From assembly GCA_946481585.1 (NCBI GenBank), contig CAMLOF010000054.1:1-13297 (forward strand): 13,297 nt of DNA, in the 5' to 3' direction. The notes below the pieces were generated by a model that was given only the letters and a program-made list of their open reading frames with translations, did no database searches and was not told the DNA's origin. This document shows, piece after piece, positions 1 through 6,740 of the stretch. Numbering within the stretch: the stretch's first letter is position 1; each line of letters begins with the position of its first letter. A program made the position numbers and the translations under genes. This DNA is from an uncultured Macromonas sp. (GTDB lineage: Bacteria; Pseudomonadota; Gammaproteobacteria; Burkholderiales; Burkholderiaceae).

Positions 1-55
1 CGCGTACCTTCACGTTGTAGTCCACCACGCGTTTCACTGGTACAAGGATTTTCAT
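1..55 (-). CDS. etfB: Electron transfer flavoprotein beta subunit, N-terminal fragment
   Basis: Only the first 18 codons are present; the gene runs off the left edge. They translate to MKILVPVKRVVDYNVKVR, which matches the highly conserved N-terminus of the proteobacterial EtfB family. EtfB pairs with EtfA to form the soluble FAD/AMP-containing heterodimer that carries electrons from acyl-CoA and other flavoprotein dehydrogenases to the membrane ETF-ubiquinone oxidoreductase. The ATG at 55-53 is the only sensible start; no strong Shine-Dalgarno is visible before it. It lies 50 bases downstream of a same-strand SDR gene, so it may be read through from the catabolic series or have its own promoter. 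The family call rests on this short but distinctive N-terminus. Whether it is the housekeeping copy or a dedicated one cannot be judged here. Confidence 0.85.
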   Translation of the reverse strand, partial: MKILVPVKRVVDYNVKVR

Positions 56-64
56 AAGAGATAG

Positions 65-76
65 AGACAAATGTCT
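65..76. repeat. Short palindrome upstream of etfB
   Basis: AGACA-AA-TGTCT is a perfect 5-base inverted repeat about 10 bases upstream of the etfB start codon, in the 50-base gap between etfB and the SDR gene. Its position near the start would suit an operator or a small leader hairpin. No clear -35/-10 pair could be placed in the gap. Five-base arms occur by chance often enough that this is only a candidate. Confidence 0.2.
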
Positions 77-105
77 TGGATGGTTTGGAAACTCTGCTGA
101 GGCGG

Positions 106-837
106 TCAGTGCATGTAGAGACCGCCGTTGACGTCGATGGTGCAGCCCTGCACGTGCCGCGCGTCGTCACTGGCCAGAAAGGCGATCACGTTGGCAACGT
201 CGCGCGGCTGGCCGATGATGGTACCTTCGGGGTAGCTGTAACCGGCAATGAGCGGTGTGTCTATGACCCCGGGTGCAACGCCGTTGACATTGATGCCAAA
301 AGGCATGCACGCCTTGGCGAGCGCGTACGTCATTGACACAACGCCCCCCTTGGACGCCACATAGTCCACGCCTGCGGCCACACCGCCAATGCGCGCCGCC
401 ACCGACGCAATGTTGACGATCTTGCCCTGGCGCTGCGGCTTCATGTATTTCAAGGCTTCGCGCGCACACAGGTAGGAGCCGCGCAGGTTGATGTCCATGG
501 CTCGGTCCCAGCGCTGGGCGTCCACCTCTTCCACCGGCAGGTAGGTGCAAATGCCTGCGCCGTTGACGAGGATGTGCACCGTGCCGAACTGCGCAACCGC
601 GAAGGCGAACAAGGCCTCGACCGTCTCGTGCTTGGCCACATCCAGCGCAAAAGGCAGGCAGTTGCAGCCAGTGGCGGCGGCAATTTCCTGCGCGGCCTGC
701 GTGGCATTGGCCAGGTTCAGGTCGGCCATCACAATGCCTTTGGCGCCGCGCTCGGCGAACACTCGGGCCGTTTCCTTGCTGATGCCGCTGCCGGCGCCGG
801 TGATCACGGCGTACTTGCCGTCAAAAGGGAGATGCAT
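106..837 (-). CDS. SDR family NAD(P)-dependent oxidoreductase
   Basis: This is a classical short-chain dehydrogenase/reductase of 243 residues, the usual length for the family. The Rossmann glycine motif is TGAGSGIS (13-20), with Ser in place of the normal final Gly. Asp39 at the end of beta-2 suggests NAD(H) rather than NADP(H). The beta-4 motif is NGAG (92-95), and the catalytic set is Asn117, Ser145, Tyr159 and Lys163 (YVASK). It probably oxidises a secondary alcohol or reduces the matching ketone in the cytosol; the substrate cannot be inferred. The ATG at 837 follows a GAAGAG-like ribosome site. It is 61 bases downstream of dctM on the same strand, so it is likely the last catabolic gene of the TRAP transcript. 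The 3-oxoacyl-ACP reductase (FabG) label often given to such proteins is not supported by the context. Confidence 0.93.
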   Translation of the reverse strand: MHLPFDGKYAVITGAGSGISKETARVFAERGAKGIVMADLNLANATQAAQEIAAATGCNCLPFALDVAKHETVEALFAFAVAQFGTVHILVNGAGICTYLPVEEVDAQRWDRAMDINLRGSYLCAREALKYMKPQRQGKIVNIASVAARIGGVAAGVDYVASKGGVVSMTYALAKACMPFGINVNGVAPGVIDTPLIAGYSYPEGTIIGQPRDVANVIAFLASDDARHVQGCTIDVNGGLYMH

Positions 838-898
838 GACTTGCTCTTCAATAGTCGGTTGAACGAAAACACGAACGCCATGTCTGGCTCAGGCTGGC

Positions 899-2212
899 TC
901 AATACTTCATGTTGGCCAGAATGCCTGTGGCGATCTGCGGGTAGGCAATGATCAGCCCCAGCACTGCCAACATGGCAAACACGAACGGCACACTGCTGGC
1001 AAAAATCTCGGTGATGGGCCCGGCGCGCGGCCCGTCAATGCGGCCCCGAAGGCCGTGCATGACGAACAGGTTCATGCCCACCGGCGGCGTGATCAACGAC
1101 AGCTCCACCAGGATGACAGCGAGGATACCGAACCACACCAGGTCCACCTGCGCCGCGTTGAGGATGGGCAGCAGAATGGGCAGCGTGCACACGATCATCG
1201 CCATGCTTTCCATGAACATGCCCAGCACAATGTAGATCAGCGCGATGATCAAGATAAGCTGCAACTGGCTGAGCCCCAAGCCCGCGATCCAGTTGGAAAT
1301 GGCCGCAGGCACGCCACCCAGCGACAACACGAACTGCAGCAGAAAAGCACTCACCACCACCAGAAGCACCATGCTGGTGGTGGAAGCCGTGGCCAGGAAC
1401 ACATCGCGCAGCATGGCGCGAGAAACACGCCGCTTGAGCAAGGCCAGCACAAACGCCCCCACCGACCCAAAGCCCGCTGCCTCGGTGGGTGTGGCCACGC
1501 CCGCGTAGATGGTGCCCATGACCATGCCCAGCAGAAACAGCACCGGCAACACCGCCGTCAACCCCTTGATCCTCTCGCCCCAGCTCACCTGCATGTCCAG
1601 GCGCGGCGCTTTGTCTGGCGATACAACGGCAGCAATGAAGATGACCAGCATGAAGGCCGCCATCATCACCAGGCCAGGCACGATGCCCGCCATGTAGAGC
1701 TTGGCAATCGAGACCTCGGCCATGATGGCGTAGATGATCATGATCACGCTGGGCGGAATCAAGATGCCCAGCGTACCCCCGGCCGTGATGGAGCCCATGG
1801 CCAGCTTTTCGCTGTAACCATGGCGGCGCATGGCTGGCAAGGCCACCGCACCGATGGTGGACGTGGTGGCCACGCTGGAGCCGCAAATGGAGGCAAACAA
1901 ACCGCTGGCCAGCACATTGGTGTGCAGCAGCCCGCCGGGTACGCGGCCCATCCATTTCGACAGAATGTCATACAGGTCTTCCGTCACGCCGCTGCGCAGC
2001 AGCAACTCACCCATCAGCACGAACAAGGGCACCACAATCATGCCGCTGTTGCTGATGTTGTTCCAGGGAATCTGCCCGAAGAAGCCCCAGATTTCACCAA
2101 TGTGCAAGGCCCCCGCAATGGCGGCCGTAAGCCCTAGCGCGCTGGCGATGTGAAAGCTGAGAAGAAACAGGCCGATCAGTGCGATCAGCGAAGTGGACAC
2201 CATGGCAGCCAT
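899..2212 (-). CDS. dctM: TRAP transporter large permease, DctM type
   Basis: This is the 437-residue large membrane subunit of a tripartite ATP-independent periplasmic (TRAP) transporter, which uses an ion gradient to import substrate delivered by DctP. It is hydrophobic throughout, with about a dozen potential membrane helices. It carries typical DctM stretches: PLFVLMGELLLRSG near residue 62, the GSSVATTSTIGA stretch near 110, and GSITAGGTLGILIPPSV near 140. The length is normal for a stand-alone DctM, not a DctQM fusion. The ATG at 2212 is chosen because a strong AAGGAGGT sits 7 bases upstream; a second in-frame ATG (M4, at 2203) is less well placed. The start lies one base past the dctQ stop, so the two are probably translationally coupled. 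Confidence 0.96.
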   Translation of the reverse strand: MAAMVSTSLIALIGLFLLSFHIASALGLTAAIAGALHIGEIWGFFGQIPWNNISNSGMIVVPLFVLMGELLLRSGVTEDLYDILSKWMGRVPGGLLHTNVLASGLFASICGSSVATTSTIGAVALPAMRRHGYSEKLAMGSITAGGTLGILIPPSVIMIIYAIMAEVSIAKLYMAGIVPGLVMMAAFMLVIFIAAVVSPDKAPRLDMQVSWGERIKGLTAVLPVLFLLGMVMGTIYAGVATPTEAAGFGSVGAFVLALLKRRVSRAMLRDVFLATASTTSMVLLVVVSAFLLQFVLSLGGVPAAISNWIAGLGLSQLQLILIIALIYIVLGMFMESMAMIVCTLPILLPILNAAQVDLVWFGILAVILVELSLITPPVGMNLFVMHGLRGRIDGPRAGPITEIFASSVPFVFAMLAVLGLIIAYPQIATGILANMKY

Positions 2213-2213
2213 G

Positions 2214-2726
2214 TCAGATACCTCCTTCTTCAGGAATGTCTTCGTTGTCGATCACCGCAGCCACGGTGACGACGAACGAGGTAAGCGCGAAGACCAGGCA
2301 ACCCAAGGTCGATATGGCTTGCGGGATGTAGAGCGACATCTCGATGATCGATTGCGGCACCGTGGAACCCATGTCGTACGACTCCATGGTGAGCAGGTAG
2401 CTGGAGTAGGAAAGCATCCAGGCGAAGACCGTGAGGCCGCAAAGTGCAAACACGCCGAACCAATGCCGTACGCGCGGTGGCAGCAGGGGCAGCAGCACGT
2501 CTGAACGCACGTGGTTGCCAACCACCACGCCATGGGCCAAGGCCCAGGTTGCGCCCAGCGACAGGGTGAACGCAGCAATCTGGTCGGACACCCCGGTGAA
2601 CGGCCCACCCAGCGTGCGGCTGACCGCATCAGCCGTCATGTAGAAGGCCAGCAACAGGAACAGCAGCCCGCTCAGCCACGCCATCCATTCGGCCAGGTTG
2701 ACAAGAAGTTTTCTAAAGATACGCAT
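2214..2726 (-). CDS. dctQ: TRAP transporter small permease, DctQ type
   Basis: This is the four-helix small membrane subunit of the TRAP transporter, 170 residues from the chosen start. Hydrophobic segments lie at roughly 15-33, 47-67, 88-110 and 130-158. The GNHVRSDVLLPLLPP stretch (about 70-84) between helices 2 and 3 is typical of DctQ. The frame stays open upstream to 2861, but that extension overlaps the stem-loop after dctP and adds 45 residues unlike the family. The ATG at 2726 follows GAGGTGGAGC and gives a normal N-terminus (MRIFRKLLVNLAEW). It sits between dctP (103 bases upstream) and dctM (1 base downstream). DctQ associates with DctM in the inner membrane and takes part in docking the binding protein. 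Confidence 0.93.
   Translation of the reverse strand: MRIFRKLLVNLAEWMAWLSGLLFLLLAFYMTADAVSRTLGGPFTGVSDQIAAFTLSLGATWALAHGVVVGNHVRSDVLLPLLPPRVRHWFGVFALCGLTVFAWMLSYSSYLLTMESYDMGSTVPQSIIEMSLYIPQAISTLGCLVFALTSFVVTVAAVIDNEDIPEEGGI
2220..2227 (-). promoter_or_regulatory. Strong ribosome binding site of dctM inside dctQ end
   Basis: The minus strand reads AAGGAGGT, a near-perfect anti-16S complement, followed by 7 bases and the dctM ATG at 2212. It lies within the last codons of dctQ. It fixes the dctM start and supports translational coupling of dctQ and dctM. Confidence 0.8.
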
Positions 2727-2746
2727 GCTCCACCTCGTGGGGAACG

Positions 2747-2796
2747 AAAAACCTGCAGCGAACGGACACCTCCTCACGGAGGCCCGTTCGCCTGCA
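2747..2796 (-). terminator. Intercistronic stem-loop with T-tract between dctP and dctQ
   Basis: On the minus strand the gap after dctP holds a perfect arm pair CGAACGG/CCGTTCG. It is extended outward by TGCAG/CTGCA across a one-base bulge and inward by CCTCC/GGAGG closing a 4-base loop. Two bases after the stem comes TTTTT (2751-2747). The shape is that of an intrinsic terminator, yet it sits between dctP and dctQM of one transporter. The likely role is partial termination or 3'-end protection, giving more dctP than dctQM message, as known for other binding-protein operons. The fold is visible in the sequence; its strength was not calculated. Confidence 0.55.
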
Positions 2797-2829
2797 CCAA
2801 GGCCGAAGATCAGCCGGGACGCTGGAGCA

Positions 2830-3900
2830 TCACGCCAGCTTGTAGCCCACGATGGGTGCAAGGAAGTCGTTGAAAGCCTGCTTGGCCTTCGGGCCTGCGC
2901 GGTTGGCCCACCAGGGAACGATGTCTTCCGAAGAAATCTTCGTGAGTTGCGGCACCCACTCCGGCTTGGTTTCGCGGGTCAGCACCATGCCCTTTTCCAG
3001 CGCGTAGGCGAAGCCGAGCTGGTCGTTGTCGCTGCCCAGCTTCCAGCCCAGGTCTGTCAGCTCCTTGCTCATGTCGGCAAACATGCCGCGCAGCTCGGCA
3101 GGCACCTTGGCCAGGCCGCGGCTGCCCAGCACAATGTACGAACCCATGGGCGGGATGTTCACGTTCGTCATGTACTTCGTGACCTCCCACAGGCTGCTGG
3201 CCTTCACGTGCTCGGTGCCTGTGATGGCACCGTCAATCACGCCCCGCTGCAGCGACGGGTACACGTCAGCCGTGGTCATGCTCACTGGCTCTGCCCCCAA
3301 CGCCGTGAGGAAGCGTGCCTGCGCTGGCGCAAAGACGCGGATCTTGCGGCCCTTGAAGTCCTCCAGCTTGGCGAGCGGGAACTTGGTGTACATGAACATG
3401 GTGGACCAGCAGAAGGAGCCGATGATCTTGCCGCCCATGGCTGCTTCGTTCTTGGCCACCACGTTCTCGGTCCACGTGTCGTAGAGCTTGCGCGACTGCT
3501 GGAAGCTCGTAGAAATGCCCGGCAGGTCACAGGCCTCGATCATGGGGAAGTCACCGGCCACGTAGCCGGGCAGGATCTCGGCCATGTCGATCACGCCAGA
3601 CTTGAGCACGCGCAGCATCTCGGTACCGCCCAGGCCCAGTTCACCTATCGTGGTGATCTCGATTTCAAGCCGCCCCTGGCTGCGGCTCTTGACCTGCTCC
3701 TGCAGCCACAGCCACTTCTTGTAGGACTCGCCGTTGCGGTGCTGGATGACGGCCTTGAGCGTGGTGGGCTTGTTCTGCGCCAGCGCGGCGGGCGCCAGGC
3801 CAGAAGCAACGCCAGCCACCACGGCGGCGCTGCTGCCTGCCTGCAAGAAAACGCGGCGGCTCAGGTTGCGGGATGGTTTCAATGTCTCAATCTTTTTCAT
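2830..3900 (-). CDS. dctP: TRAP transporter substrate-binding protein, DctP family
   Basis: This is the periplasmic solute receptor of the TRAP system, 356 residues, normal for the family. The N-terminus has a twin-arginine motif, SRRVFLQAG (R15-R16), then an Ala-rich hydrophobic stretch and an ALAQ cleavage region near 39-42, so export is probably by Tat. The mature part shows DctP features: GRLEIEI, GELGLGGTEMLRVLKSG and, near 184-224, GRKIRVFAPAQARFLTALGA continuing into VYPSLQRGVIDG. Arg188 is in the place of the conserved arginine that salt-bridges the substrate carboxylate, so an organic acid ligand is likely. The frame is open upstream to 3999, but the ATG at 3900 is preceded by AGAGGAG and begins the signal peptide. 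The gene is flanked by stem-loops on both sides. The ligand itself cannot be predicted. Confidence 0.95.
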   Translation of the reverse strand: MKKIETLKPSRNLSRRVFLQAGSSAAVVAGVASGLAPAALAQNKPTTLKAVIQHRNGESYKKWLWLQEQVKSRSQGRLEIEITTIGELGLGGTEMLRVLKSGVIDMAEILPGYVAGDFPMIEACDLPGISTSFQQSRKLYDTWTENVVAKNEAAMGGKIIGSFCWSTMFMYTKFPLAKLEDFKGRKIRVFAPAQARFLTALGAEPVSMTTADVYPSLQRGVIDGAITGTEHVKASSLWEVTKYMTNVNIPPMGSYIVLGSRGLAKVPAELRGMFADMSKELTDLGWKLGSDNDQLGFAYALEKGMVLTRETKPEWVPQLTKISSEDIVPWWANRAGPKAKQAFNDFLAPIVGYKLA

Positions 3901-3918
3901 GCTGACTCCTCTGGGTGG

Positions 3919-3942
3919 AAAAAATCGGCTCGTCATGGAGCC
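3919..3942 (-). terminator. Terminator-like hairpin just upstream of dctP
   Basis: On the minus strand GGCTC-CATGAC-GAGCC forms a 5-base-pair stem with a 6-base loop. It is followed after two bases by TTTTTT (3924-3919), only about 18 bases before the dctP start. The stem is short, so termination would be partial at best. No promoter fits between it and dctP, so dctP must be expressed by read-through or from a promoter further upstream. It could be an attenuator. Confidence 0.4.
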
Positions 3943-3946
3943 TTCC

Positions 3947-3978
3947 ATTTGCTGCCCGGCACAGCGGGCAATGCAAAT
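3947..3978 (-). other. 12-base-pair stem-loop in the SDR-dctP gap
   Basis: Arms ATTTGC and TGCCCG pair with CGGGCA and GCAAAT around a 6-base loop, with a two-base AT bulge on one side. It is the largest of three consecutive hairpins in the 99-base gap before dctP. It has no T-tract of its own. It may protect the dctP message from 5'-3' processing, block back-trimming of the upstream message, or form part of an attenuator with the 3919-3942 hairpin. Confidence 0.5.
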
Positions 3979-3984
3979 CTCTTC

Positions 3985-3999
3985 GTGCCTGCAAGGCAC
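3985..3999 (-). other. Small stem-loop after the SDR stop codon
   Basis: GTGCC and GGCAC form a perfect 5-base inverted repeat around a 5-base loop, abutting the stop codon of the SDR gene that ends at 4000. It is the first of three hairpins in this gap. No T-tract follows, so by itself it is not a terminator. Confidence 0.35.
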
Positions 4000-4743
4000 T
4001 CAATACGTTGCCCGTCCTCCGGAGAGGTCGTAGGTGAACCCGGTCGAAAAGGAACACTCGGGCGAGCTGAGCCAGTTCACCAGATGGGCCACTTCCTGTG
4101 GCAGGCCGGGGCGGCCCATGGGTATCTTGGCCAGCACGGTGGCCAGCAGCTCTGGCGACATCTGGTCCACCAGCGGCGTCTGAATCACCGCCGGTGCAAT
4201 GGCGTTGACGCGTATGGGCGTACCCGCCAGTTCCTTGCCCATGGACTTGGTCAGTGCAATCACACCGGCCTTCGCCACGGAGTAGGCGCTCTGGTTGGCA
4301 TTGCCTTCCTTGCCAGCAATGGACGCGATGTTGACGATGCGTCCGTAGCCCGCGCGCAGCATGGGCTCCACCACGGCGCGGCAGCACAGGTAGGCGCTGT
4401 GCAGGTTGATGGCGATGGTGCGGTGCCAGTCCCCCACCGGGTACTCGTGCACAGGCAGTGAAGGCCCAGTCACGCCCACGCAGTGCGCCAGCGTGTCTAT
4501 GCGCCCGAGCGTTTCCTCGATCTGTTTGAAGGCGTGTGCCACGGCATGTTCATCGGTCAGGTCCACGGCCATTGCCAAGCTGCCCGGCAGCTCGCCAGCC
4601 AGGGCCTGCAACGGCGCCATGTTGATGTCCAGCAAGGCCAGCCGCGCGCCGTCTTGCGCCAGACGGCGGGCCACCGCCTGCCCTATGCCGCCTGCTGCGC
4701 CTGCCACCACTGCAACGCGTCCGTTCAAAGCCGCGCTGCTCAT
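4000..4743 (-). CDS. SDR family oxidoreductase with altered NNAG motif
   Basis: This is a classical SDR of 247 residues. The nucleotide motif is AGAAGGIG (14-21), where Ala replaces the usual first Thr. Asp39 favours NAD(H). Catalytic Asn113, Ser141, Tyr154 and Lys158 (YSVAK) are all present. The beta-4 motif, normally NNAG, reads HCVG (87-90), an uncommon change that should not remove catalysis because the tetrad is intact. The ATG at 4743 overlaps the stop of the epimerase gene by four bases (ATGA), so the two are co-translated. By context it likely interconverts a hydroxyl and a keto group on the compound imported by the TRAP system, or on a metabolite of it. Many relatives are annotated as FabG-like; that function is unlikely here. 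Confidence 0.93.
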   Translation of the reverse strand: MSSAALNGRVAVVAGAAGGIGQAVARRLAQDGARLALLDINMAPLQALAGELPGSLAMAVDLTDEHAVAHAFKQIEETLGRIDTLAHCVGVTGPSLPVHEYPVGDWHRTIAINLHSAYLCCRAVVEPMLRAGYGRIVNIASIAGKEGNANQSAYSVAKAGVIALTKSMGKELAGTPIRVNAIAPAVIQTPLVDQMSPELLATVLAKIPMGRPGLPQEVAHLVNWLSSPECSFSTGFTYDLSGGRATY

Positions 4744-5672
4744 GCCACGGCCCCCGCCGCCACTCGACCACCCGCCTCGGCCTGCTGCTGGTAAAAGCGC
4801 ACCGTGGCGGCCAGCCCCTCTGCCAACGACGTGCGACGCATGCCGGGGAATGCTTCGGACAGCCCCGCCTCATCCTGGCCCACGGCAATCGGCAGCGCCG
4901 GTCCGGCGCACGACAGGCGCGCCTGGGGAACCATTTCTTTGATCCGGGCTATCACGTCGTTGGTGGAGACCTCTTCTCCCACCAGGTTGAACACCCTCGC
5001 TCCGTCTTGCCTGCCCAGCGCCGCGCGCACGAACAGGGCCGCCGCATCTTCCACATAGACCATGCCGCAGCGTCCGGTAAAGGGCAGCACATAGTCTTCG
5101 CCCCAGGCAGCAGCGCGGCAAGCCAGGCTGGGCCCGGCGCTCAGGCCGGTGTCGCGCCCGGGGCCGTACACCACAAAGGGCCGCAGCCCCACGCTGGCAA
5201 TGCCTGCGTCGTGCCAGTAAGCGCGTGCAGAGCCTTCGCTGGCCAGCTTGAAGGCGCCGTAATGCGTCTCGGGCCAAGGGTGGCGTGCATCGTCGCTGCC
5301 AAACACGCCAGCCGTGCTCGCGTAGGCCAGCGATGCAATGCCTTGCTTGCGGGCCATCTCGAACACGTTGAGCGTGCCGATCAAATTGATCTCGGCCCCC
5401 AGCACGGGCGACTGCTTGCAGGTAGGCGTGAGCACTCCAGCCAGGTGGATGATGGCGTCGCAATCCTGCCCCGCGATCTCAACGTCCTGCGCACGGCGGA
5501 TATCGCCCACCACCCAGACCAGATCCCTGGCCACGTGCTGGCCCGCGATTTCGGCCACCTTGCTGCGGTCACCCACGATGTCAAAAACCAGTGGCTCGTG
5601 CCCGGCCTCGACCAGTTGCCGGACCACCCAAGCCCCCAGGAAGCCACTGCCTCCAGTCACCAGTACCCGCAT
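4740..5672 (-). CDS. NAD-dependent epimerase/dehydratase family protein (extended SDR)
   Basis: This is an extended short-chain dehydrogenase of 310 residues. It has the N-terminal Rossmann motif TGGSGFLG (6-13), Asp31 for the NAD ribose, and the HLAG motif (76-79). Ser119/Thr120 lie at the catalytic serine position, with the YGAFK pair Tyr138/Lys142 and then the RPFVVYGPGRD stretch (164-174). The family includes sugar epimerases, dehydratases, 3-beta-hydroxysteroid dehydrogenases and other carbonyl reductases. There are no nucleotide-sugar genes nearby, so a dehydrogenase or isomerase role in the same catabolic route is more likely. The ATG at 5672 follows GAGGAG with a 4-base gap and starts directly with the Rossmann strand. 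The open frame extends ten codons further, but without support. It is the first gene after the LysR gene and probably heads the epimerase-SDR-dctPQM-SDR transcript. Confidence 0.91.
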   Translation of the reverse strand: MRVLVTGGSGFLGAWVVRQLVEAGHEPLVFDIVGDRSKVAEIAGQHVARDLVWVVGDIRRAQDVEIAGQDCDAIIHLAGVLTPTCKQSPVLGAEINLIGTLNVFEMARKQGIASLAYASTAGVFGSDDARHPWPETHYGAFKLASEGSARAYWHDAGIASVGLRPFVVYGPGRDTGLSAGPSLACRAAAWGEDYVLPFTGRCGMVYVEDAAALFVRAALGRQDGARVFNLVGEEVSTNDVIARIKEMVPQARLSCAGPALPIAVGQDEAGLSEAFPGMRRTSLAEGLAATVRFYQQQAEAGGRVAAGAVA

Positions 5673-5694
5673 GTTGCTCCTCGAATGTTGTTGT

Positions 5695-5720
5695 AGACCC
5701 AAGGTCTGTTTTTCATTCTA
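5695..5720 (-). promoter_or_regulatory. Possible -10 box and palindrome before the epimerase gene
   Basis: The minus strand carries TAGAAT at 5720-5715 (5 of 6 matches to TATAAT) and, just downstream, the perfect inverted repeat AGACC-TTG-GGTCT (5707-5695) near the expected start of transcription. No good -35 box sits at the right distance. That is what one expects of a promoter that needs an activator such as the LysR protein encoded next to it. Confidence 0.3.
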
Positions 5721-5737
5721 GGAACGGGGTCACTGCA

Positions 5738-5770
5738 GCCATAGCCCATGGCGGCAAAGTGCAAGTTTGC
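5738..5770. promoter_or_regulatory. Two dyads, candidate LysR operator
   Basis: Two interrupted palindromes lie side by side: GCCAT-N5-ATGGC (5738-5752) and GCAAA-N7-TTTGC (5754-5770). Relative to a start implied by the TAGAAT box they would be centred near -37 and -54. That resembles the activation and recognition sites of LysR-controlled promoters. The textbook T-N11-A pattern is not obvious, so this is a positional guess. Confidence 0.3.
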
Positions 5771-5781
5771 GTTTTTTAAAG

Positions 5782-6729
5782 TTACAACGCTGCCTCGGGG
5801 CGTGCCGTACGTTCCAGGAAAAGCTCCTGGATCAAGCCTCGCAGCCAGCGGTTTGCAGCGTCGTGGTGGAAGCGTTCGTGCCAGTACTGCTTCACGGTGA
5901 AGGGCGGCACCGGCACAGGGCAGGCAAACAGGTTGAGGCCGAAGCTGCGCGCCAGCGTGTGTCCGGTTCGGCTGGGCATGGTCGCAATCAGGTCGCTGGA
6001 GGAAACGATGGCCGGAATGCCCAGGTACACAGGCATTTCCAGGAAGACCTTGCGGCGCACCTGCGCGCGCTCCAGCGCTGCGTCCAGCATGCGGTGCCCG
6101 GTTCCCTGCACCACATCGATGTGGCCCTCGTTCGAATAACCTTCGATGTCCAGCCGGTCGCGCACTCGCGGGTGCGCGGGGTTGATCAGGCACACCCACA
6201 CCTGATCGAACAGGGCCTGCTGGTAAAAGCCCGTATCGAGTTCCGGCACCAGGCCTATGGCCAGGTCTGCATCACCTGCCTCCAGCAGGGCCGCCGTTTC
6301 GGCCCCGATCTTGATGGCCTCGAACTGCACATTGGGCGCCAGCCTGCGCATGCTGGCCAGTATGTGCGGCAGCAGCGTCAGCATGCCGCCGTCGGTCATG
6401 CACACGCGGAACCGGCGGTCTGCGTGCAGCGGCTCAAAGGGCAGCGGCTCGGCGCTCAGTGCCCGCAGGGCCTGCAGGGCTTCGCGCACGGTGGGCAGCA
6501 GCGCCTCGGCACGGGGCGTGGGCAGCATGCCGCCAGAGGTTCGCACGAACAGCGGGTCCTTCAGCACCTCGCGCAACTGCGACAGCCAGATGCTGACCGT
6601 GGGCGCGCTCTGCCCCAGCTGCTCTGCGGCCCGCCCCAGTCTGCGGGTGCTGTAGAGCACGTCAAAGAAACGCAGCAGCTTGACGTCCAGCAACAGATCG
6701 TCAGGCTTAGGCCGTTCGCTGCGTTTCAT
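5782..6729 (-). CDS. LysR family transcriptional regulator
   Basis: This is a 315-residue LysR-type regulator. The N-terminal winged helix-turn-helix occupies about residues 15-75 (LLRFFDVLYSTRRLGRAAEQ, then SAPTVSIWLSQLREVL and FVRTSGGMLPTPRAEAL). An effector-binding domain of the periplasmic-binding fold follows. The C-terminal stretch YWHERFHHDAANRWLRGL is typical of the NodD/NahR/LinR-like subgroup, which often responds to aromatic or cyclic compounds. The ATG at 6729 was chosen; a GTG at 6741 that overlaps the upstream stop codon is an alternative adding four residues. It lies just after the NIPSNAP gene on the same strand, so it is probably expressed from the upstream operon. It also faces the 109-base regulatory gap before the epimerase gene, its most likely target. 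This placement inside the series, not divergent from its target, is less common. Confidence 0.93.
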   Translation of the reverse strand: MKRSERPKPDDLLLDVKLLRFFDVLYSTRRLGRAAEQLGQSAPTVSIWLSQLREVLKDPLFVRTSGGMLPTPRAEALLPTVREALQALRALSAEPLPFEPLHADRRFRVCMTDGGMLTLLPHILASMRRLAPNVQFEAIKIGAETAALLEAGDADLAIGLVPELDTGFYQQALFDQVWVCLINPAHPRVRDRLDIEGYSNEGHIDVVQGTGHRMLDAALERAQVRRKVFLEMPVYLGIPAIVSSSDLIATMPSRTGHTLARSFGLNLFACPVPVPPFTVKQYWHERFHHDAANRWLRGLIQELFLERTARPEAAL

Positions 6730-6740
6730 CGAACCCGTCA

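Noticed and set aside
882..900. Short direct repeat CTGGCTC around the dctM stop codon.
   Set aside because: Seven bases only, no flanking mobile-element features; consistent with chance.
1354..1383. A perfect 10-base inverted repeat CCACCACCAG/CTGGTGGTGG with a 10-base spacer inside dctM.
   Set aside because: Explained by Thr and Val codon runs (ACC ACC, GTG GTG) in a membrane helix region; no sign of a separate function.
1055..2137. A 360-codon open frame on the plus strand opposite dctM.
   Set aside because: The product is dominated by His, Gln, Asp and Arg, the mirror image of hydrophobic codons in a membrane protein.
2727..2861. Upstream extension of dctQ by 45 codons.
   Set aside because: It would place the intercistronic hairpin inside the coding region and overlap the dctP end; the ATG at 2726 has a good ribosome site and gives the family-typical N-terminus.
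2698..4461. A 587-codon open frame on the plus strand opposite the second SDR, dctP and dctQ.
   Set aside because: It lies antisense to three clear family members, its product is low-complexity His/Arg/Gln/Gly-rich with no recognisable domain, and such frames are common opposite GC-rich genes.
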